Source: Caccoplasma intestinavium
GTDB lineage: Bacteria > Bacteroidota > Bacteroidia > Bacteroidales > UBA11471
NCBI GenBank assembly: GCA_018715885.1
Contig: DVKT01000001.1
Span: forward strand, 1 to 64,000
Reading direction: 5' to 3'
DNA length: 64,000 bases
Shown: in pieces, positions 61,996-64,000 of the stretch
Numbering within the stretch: the stretch's first letter is position 1
Layout of the letters: each line of letters opens with the position of its first letter
Notes under the pieces: generated by a model
Told to the model about the DNA's origin: nothing
Database searches by the model: none
What the model saw: the letters and a program-made list of their open reading frames with translations, nothing else
Translations under genes and position numbers: made by a program

Positions 61996-62448
61996 ATGAG
62001 ACTTATTATACAACGGGTTGCCCACGCTTCCGTAACCATAAACGGGAAAGTAAAATCGAGCATCGGAAAAGGATTGCTCATACTCGTCGGTATCGAAGAT
62101 GCCGATGATACCACCGACGCCGAGTGGCTGTGCAAAAAAGTTGCGAATCTTCGCATTTTCGACGACGAAAACGGGGTTATGAATCTCTCGGTAAAAGACA
62201 TCGACGGAGAAATATTGATAATCAGCCAATTTACCCTATTTGCATCGACAAAAAAAGGAAACCGCCCGTCGTATATCAGAGCTTCCAAGCCCCCTCATGC
62301 CATACCGCTGTATGAAACATTCTGCCGATATATCCGTGAAGAAACCGGGAAAGAAGCGGGAAGCGGAGAATTCGGAGCCGATATGAAAGTAGAACTGCTC
62401 AACGACGGCCCTGTAACGATATGTATAGATTCAAAGCAAAAAGAATAA
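61996..62448 (+). CDS. dtd: D-aminoacyl-tRNA deacylase
   Basis: It hydrolyses D-aminoacyl-tRNAs and mischarged glycyl-tRNA-Ala, a proofreading step of translation. The 150 residues begin with RLIIQRVAHASVTING, with the catalytic segment SQFTLFAST, and the C-terminal NDGPVTICID, the Gly-cisPro motif region of DTD. The ATG at 61996 follows uvrC by 54 nt. It ends 2 nt before the MazG-like gene. Confidence 0.96.
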   Translation: MRLIIQRVAHASVTINGKVKSSIGKGLLILVGIEDADDTTDAEWLCKKVANLRIFDDENGVMNLSVKDIDGEILIISQFTLFASTKKGNRPSYIRASKPPHAIPLYETFCRYIREETGKEAGSGEFGADMKVELLNDGPVTICIDSKQKE

Positions 62449-62450
62449 CT

Positions 62451-62777
62451 ATGACACTGCAAGAAGCGCAAGAAAACGTCGACCGTTGGATCAAAGAATA
62501 TGGTGTACGCTACTTCAACGAACTCACCAACATGGCCATTCTTACCGAAGAAGTCGGTGAAGTAGCCCGTATCATAGCCCGCCGATATGGAGAACAGTCA
62601 TTTAAAGAAAGCGACAAGCAGATCGACTTGGCCGATGAACTGGCCGATGTCCTGTGGGTACTTATCTGTCTCGCCAATCAGACCGGCGTAGACCTGACCG
62701 AAGCGTTACAGAAAAATATCGACAAAAAAACGTCGCGGGACAACCGGCGACACAAAGAAAACGAAAAACTGAAATAA
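62451..62777 (+). CDS. MazG-like nucleotide pyrophosphohydrolase
   Basis: A 108-residue, single-domain all-alpha NTP pyrophosphatase. It shows the metal-binding EEVGEVAR and DELADVLWVL (EExxE and D/E-x-x-D pattern), but only one MazG domain, as in the small MazG-like proteins rather than the fused enzyme of E. coli. It starts 2 nt after dtd, so translational coupling is likely. Its probable role is cleaning non-canonical nucleotides. The longer frame that begins inside dtd is not used. Confidence 0.9.
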   Translation: MTLQEAQENVDRWIKEYGVRYFNELTNMAILTEEVGEVARIIARRYGEQSFKESDKQIDLADELADVLWVLICLANQTGVDLTEALQKNIDKKTSRDNRRHKENEKLK

Positions 62778-62813
62778 AGCCTTTTCATCGAAAAAACTCA
62801 TAATATTTACGAT

Positions 62814-63692
62814 ATGGACCAGTACAACGAAATGCTGAAAGGTTACGACACCGACCTGCGAGACGATGAAATCTCTCAAATAACGGAAACAATCCTGCAC
62901 GAAGGATTACGAGAAAACTGCAATGAAGAAGTTTACCGCTTCCTTTTCGGGTGCATCGACTTGACATCCTTGAATCCGACCGACAATCAAAATCAAATCG
63001 CCGAATTCACCCGACAAGTAAACGAACTGGACAATCAAAATCCCGAACTCAACCATGTCGCCGCCATATGCGTTTATCCCAATTTTGTAGAATGTGTACG
63101 CATGAACCTCGAAGTCTCTGATGTCAACATAGCAGCTGTTGCCGGAGGGTTTCCTTCTGCCCAAACATTTACCGAAGTAAAAATCGCAGAAGCCGCTCTC
63201 GCCGTTGCCGAAGGTGCCAACGAGATAGACATAGTCATGAACGTAGGACAATTTCTAAGTGGGGAATATGAAGATATTTGCGATGAAATCGCAGAAATAA
63301 AACACAGCTGTCATGGAGATGCCCGACTGAAAGTCATTCTCGAAACCGGAGCTTTGGGAAATTACAGCAACATAAAAAAAGCGGCCCTACTCGCCATATA
63401 TTCCGGTGCTGACTTTATCAAAACTTCTACCGGAAAACTGACTCCGGGTGCTACTCCCGAAGCTTTTTACGTCATGTGTACCGCCATCAAAGAGTACTAC
63501 GAGAAAACACATACCCGCATCGGAATCAAGGCCGCAGGTGGAATATCTACTACAACAGACGCCGTAAAATACTACACGATTGCCAAAAACGTATTGGGAG
63601 AAGAATGGCTCCATAAAGAGTTCTTCCGCATCGGAGCAAGCCGACTGGCCAGCCGCTTATTGGAATCGATAGTAGGTGCAGGAAAGAACTGA
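62814..63692 (+). CDS. deoC: Deoxyribose-phosphate aldolase
   Basis: It cleaves 2-deoxyribose-5-phosphate to acetaldehyde and glyceraldehyde-3-phosphate in deoxynucleoside catabolism. The 292-residue protein has the aldolase barrel with CVYPNFV, GANEIDIVMNVGQFLSG, KVILETGALG, the Schiff-base Lys in ADFIKTSTGK, and IKAAGGIST with the second Lys. It is longer than E. coli DeoC at the N-terminus by about 30 residues, as in the longer DeoC class. It follows the MazG gene by 36 nt and is the last gene of the run. Confidence 0.96.
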   Translation: MDQYNEMLKGYDTDLRDDEISQITETILHEGLRENCNEEVYRFLFGCIDLTSLNPTDNQNQIAEFTRQVNELDNQNPELNHVAAICVYPNFVECVRMNLEVSDVNIAAVAGGFPSAQTFTEVKIAEAALAVAEGANEIDIVMNVGQFLSGEYEDICDEIAEIKHSCHGDARLKVILETGALGNYSNIKKAALLAIYSGADFIKTSTGKLTPGATPEAFYVMCTAIKEYYEKTHTRIGIKAAGGISTTTDAVKYYTIAKNVLGEEWLHKEFFRIGASRLASRLLESIVGAGKN

Positions 63693-63730
63693 AATTTTCG
63701 ATGAAACAGAGCTTTTTCGAATAATCACAG

Positions 63731-63764
63731 AAAGGGCCGTACTTGGTGAGTACGGCCCTTTCTC
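63731..63764. terminator. Bidirectional terminator between deoC and the polyprenyl synthase gene
   Basis: A perfect 12-bp stem (63731-63742 with 63750-63761) has a 7-nt loop, an A-rich left flank and a T-rich right arm. It separates the convergent genes. Confidence 0.88.
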
Positions 63765-63814
63765 TATATAAAATAAATATCAGCTTCGCAATCGGACTCT
63801 CTCAACAGAGGGAA

Positions 63815-64000
63815 TTACTTTGCCCGGGAAATCGTATAATCGAAAACCGACATCAGAGATTCCGCTGCCGGAGAAGGGAAAAACGGCTCTAAATACCGAC
63901 GTGCCTCATCGCGCAACTGTTCCATCACTTTCTCGGCATACTCTATTCCGCCATTTTCCACAGCAAATGCAACTAAACGCGAAATTTCATCTTTCGAAAG
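63815..64000 (-). CDS. Polyprenyl diphosphate synthase, C-terminal fragment
   Basis: The window ends inside a leftward gene, of which 61 codons and the stop (63815-63817) are present. The C-terminus reads ENGGIEYAEKVMEQL and ends SLMSVFDYTISRAK, which resembles the last helices of all-trans polyprenyl synthases that build the side chain of menaquinone. The catalytic DDxxD motifs lie outside the window, so the chain length and exact product cannot be judged. It has no neighbour that adds evidence. Confidence 0.72.
   Translation of the reverse strand, partial: LSKDEISRLVAFAVENGGIEYAEKVMEQLRDEARRYLEPFFPSPAAESLMSVFDYTISRAK

Overview
The window is chromosomal DNA of a member of the Bacteroidota, most likely a Bacteroidales gut-type anaerobe. 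Four things point there. Most transcripts start behind the Bacteroidetes-type promoter (TAnnTTTG at -7, often TTTG or TTTC about 19-20 nt upstream). Start codons rarely have a clear Shine-Dalgarno. The gene content is lineage-typical: a fused KorA, RNase HI with a viroplasmin-like N-domain, DUF4254, DUF2851, DUF5672, GH3 and a fused SpmA/SpmB protein. The order mnmG-apt-uvrC-dtd-mazG-deoC is, from memory, the Bacteroides order. The genus is not resolved. No prophage, insertion sequence, CRISPR array or antibiotic-resistance gene was seen.

Layout. 1-3.1 kb: end of tRNA-Phe, ung, tRNA-Pro, aroB and a HAD phosphatase. 3.1-11.1 kb: priA, then a leftward envelope run (DUF4254, GT9, sugar-kinase-like protein, ruvB, flippase). 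11.2-15.2 kb: pdxB, an ACP-like protein without the phosphopantetheine serine, acpP, fabF, rnc. 15.3-20.4 kb: WbqC-like protein, lepB, dapB, DUF2851 and two patches of palindromic repeats. 20.4-25.9 kb: pnp, a thioredoxin-fold lipoprotein without its cysteines, greA, a HIT protein and a YD-repeat-like lipoprotein. 26-32 kb, leftward: a large orphan lipoprotein, an FtsX permease, rbfA, an O-methyltransferase, pyk, aroQ. 32-38.4 kb: xerD, four glycan-assembly genes, rnhA, aroK. 38.6-41.5 kb: korAB. 41.5-49.6 kb: a third repeat patch, M16 peptidase, SIS isomerase plus PfkB kinase, a phosphatase-like lipoprotein with a broken active site, a DEAD-box helicase, GH3. 49.6-64 kb: metG, flippase plus GT2, AlkD, a 2-hydroxyacid dehydrogenase, an SpmAB-like protein, then ybeY-mnmG-(parS)-apt-uvrC-dtd-mazG-deoC and the C-terminus of a polyprenyl synthase.

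Most of the window is housekeeping: replication restart and repair (PriA, RuvB, Ung, UvrC, AlkD, RNase HI), chromosome partition and dimer resolution (a parS-like palindrome, XerD), RNA metabolism (RNase III, PNPase, RbfA, YbeY, MnmG, DEAD helicase), fatty-acid synthesis, shikimate and PLP biosynthesis, and ferredoxin-linked 2-oxoacid oxidation. Surface-glycan genes are dispersed among these. The most interesting signals are small: a perfect 16-bp parS-like site directly after mnmG, a terminator-like hairpin in the greA leader, a perfect 15-bp hairpin inside the first codons of rnc, a 13-bp inverted repeat upstream of acpP, and three proteins (ACP-like, tyrosine-phosphatase-like, thioredoxin-like) that keep their fold signatures but have lost their catalytic or carrier residues.
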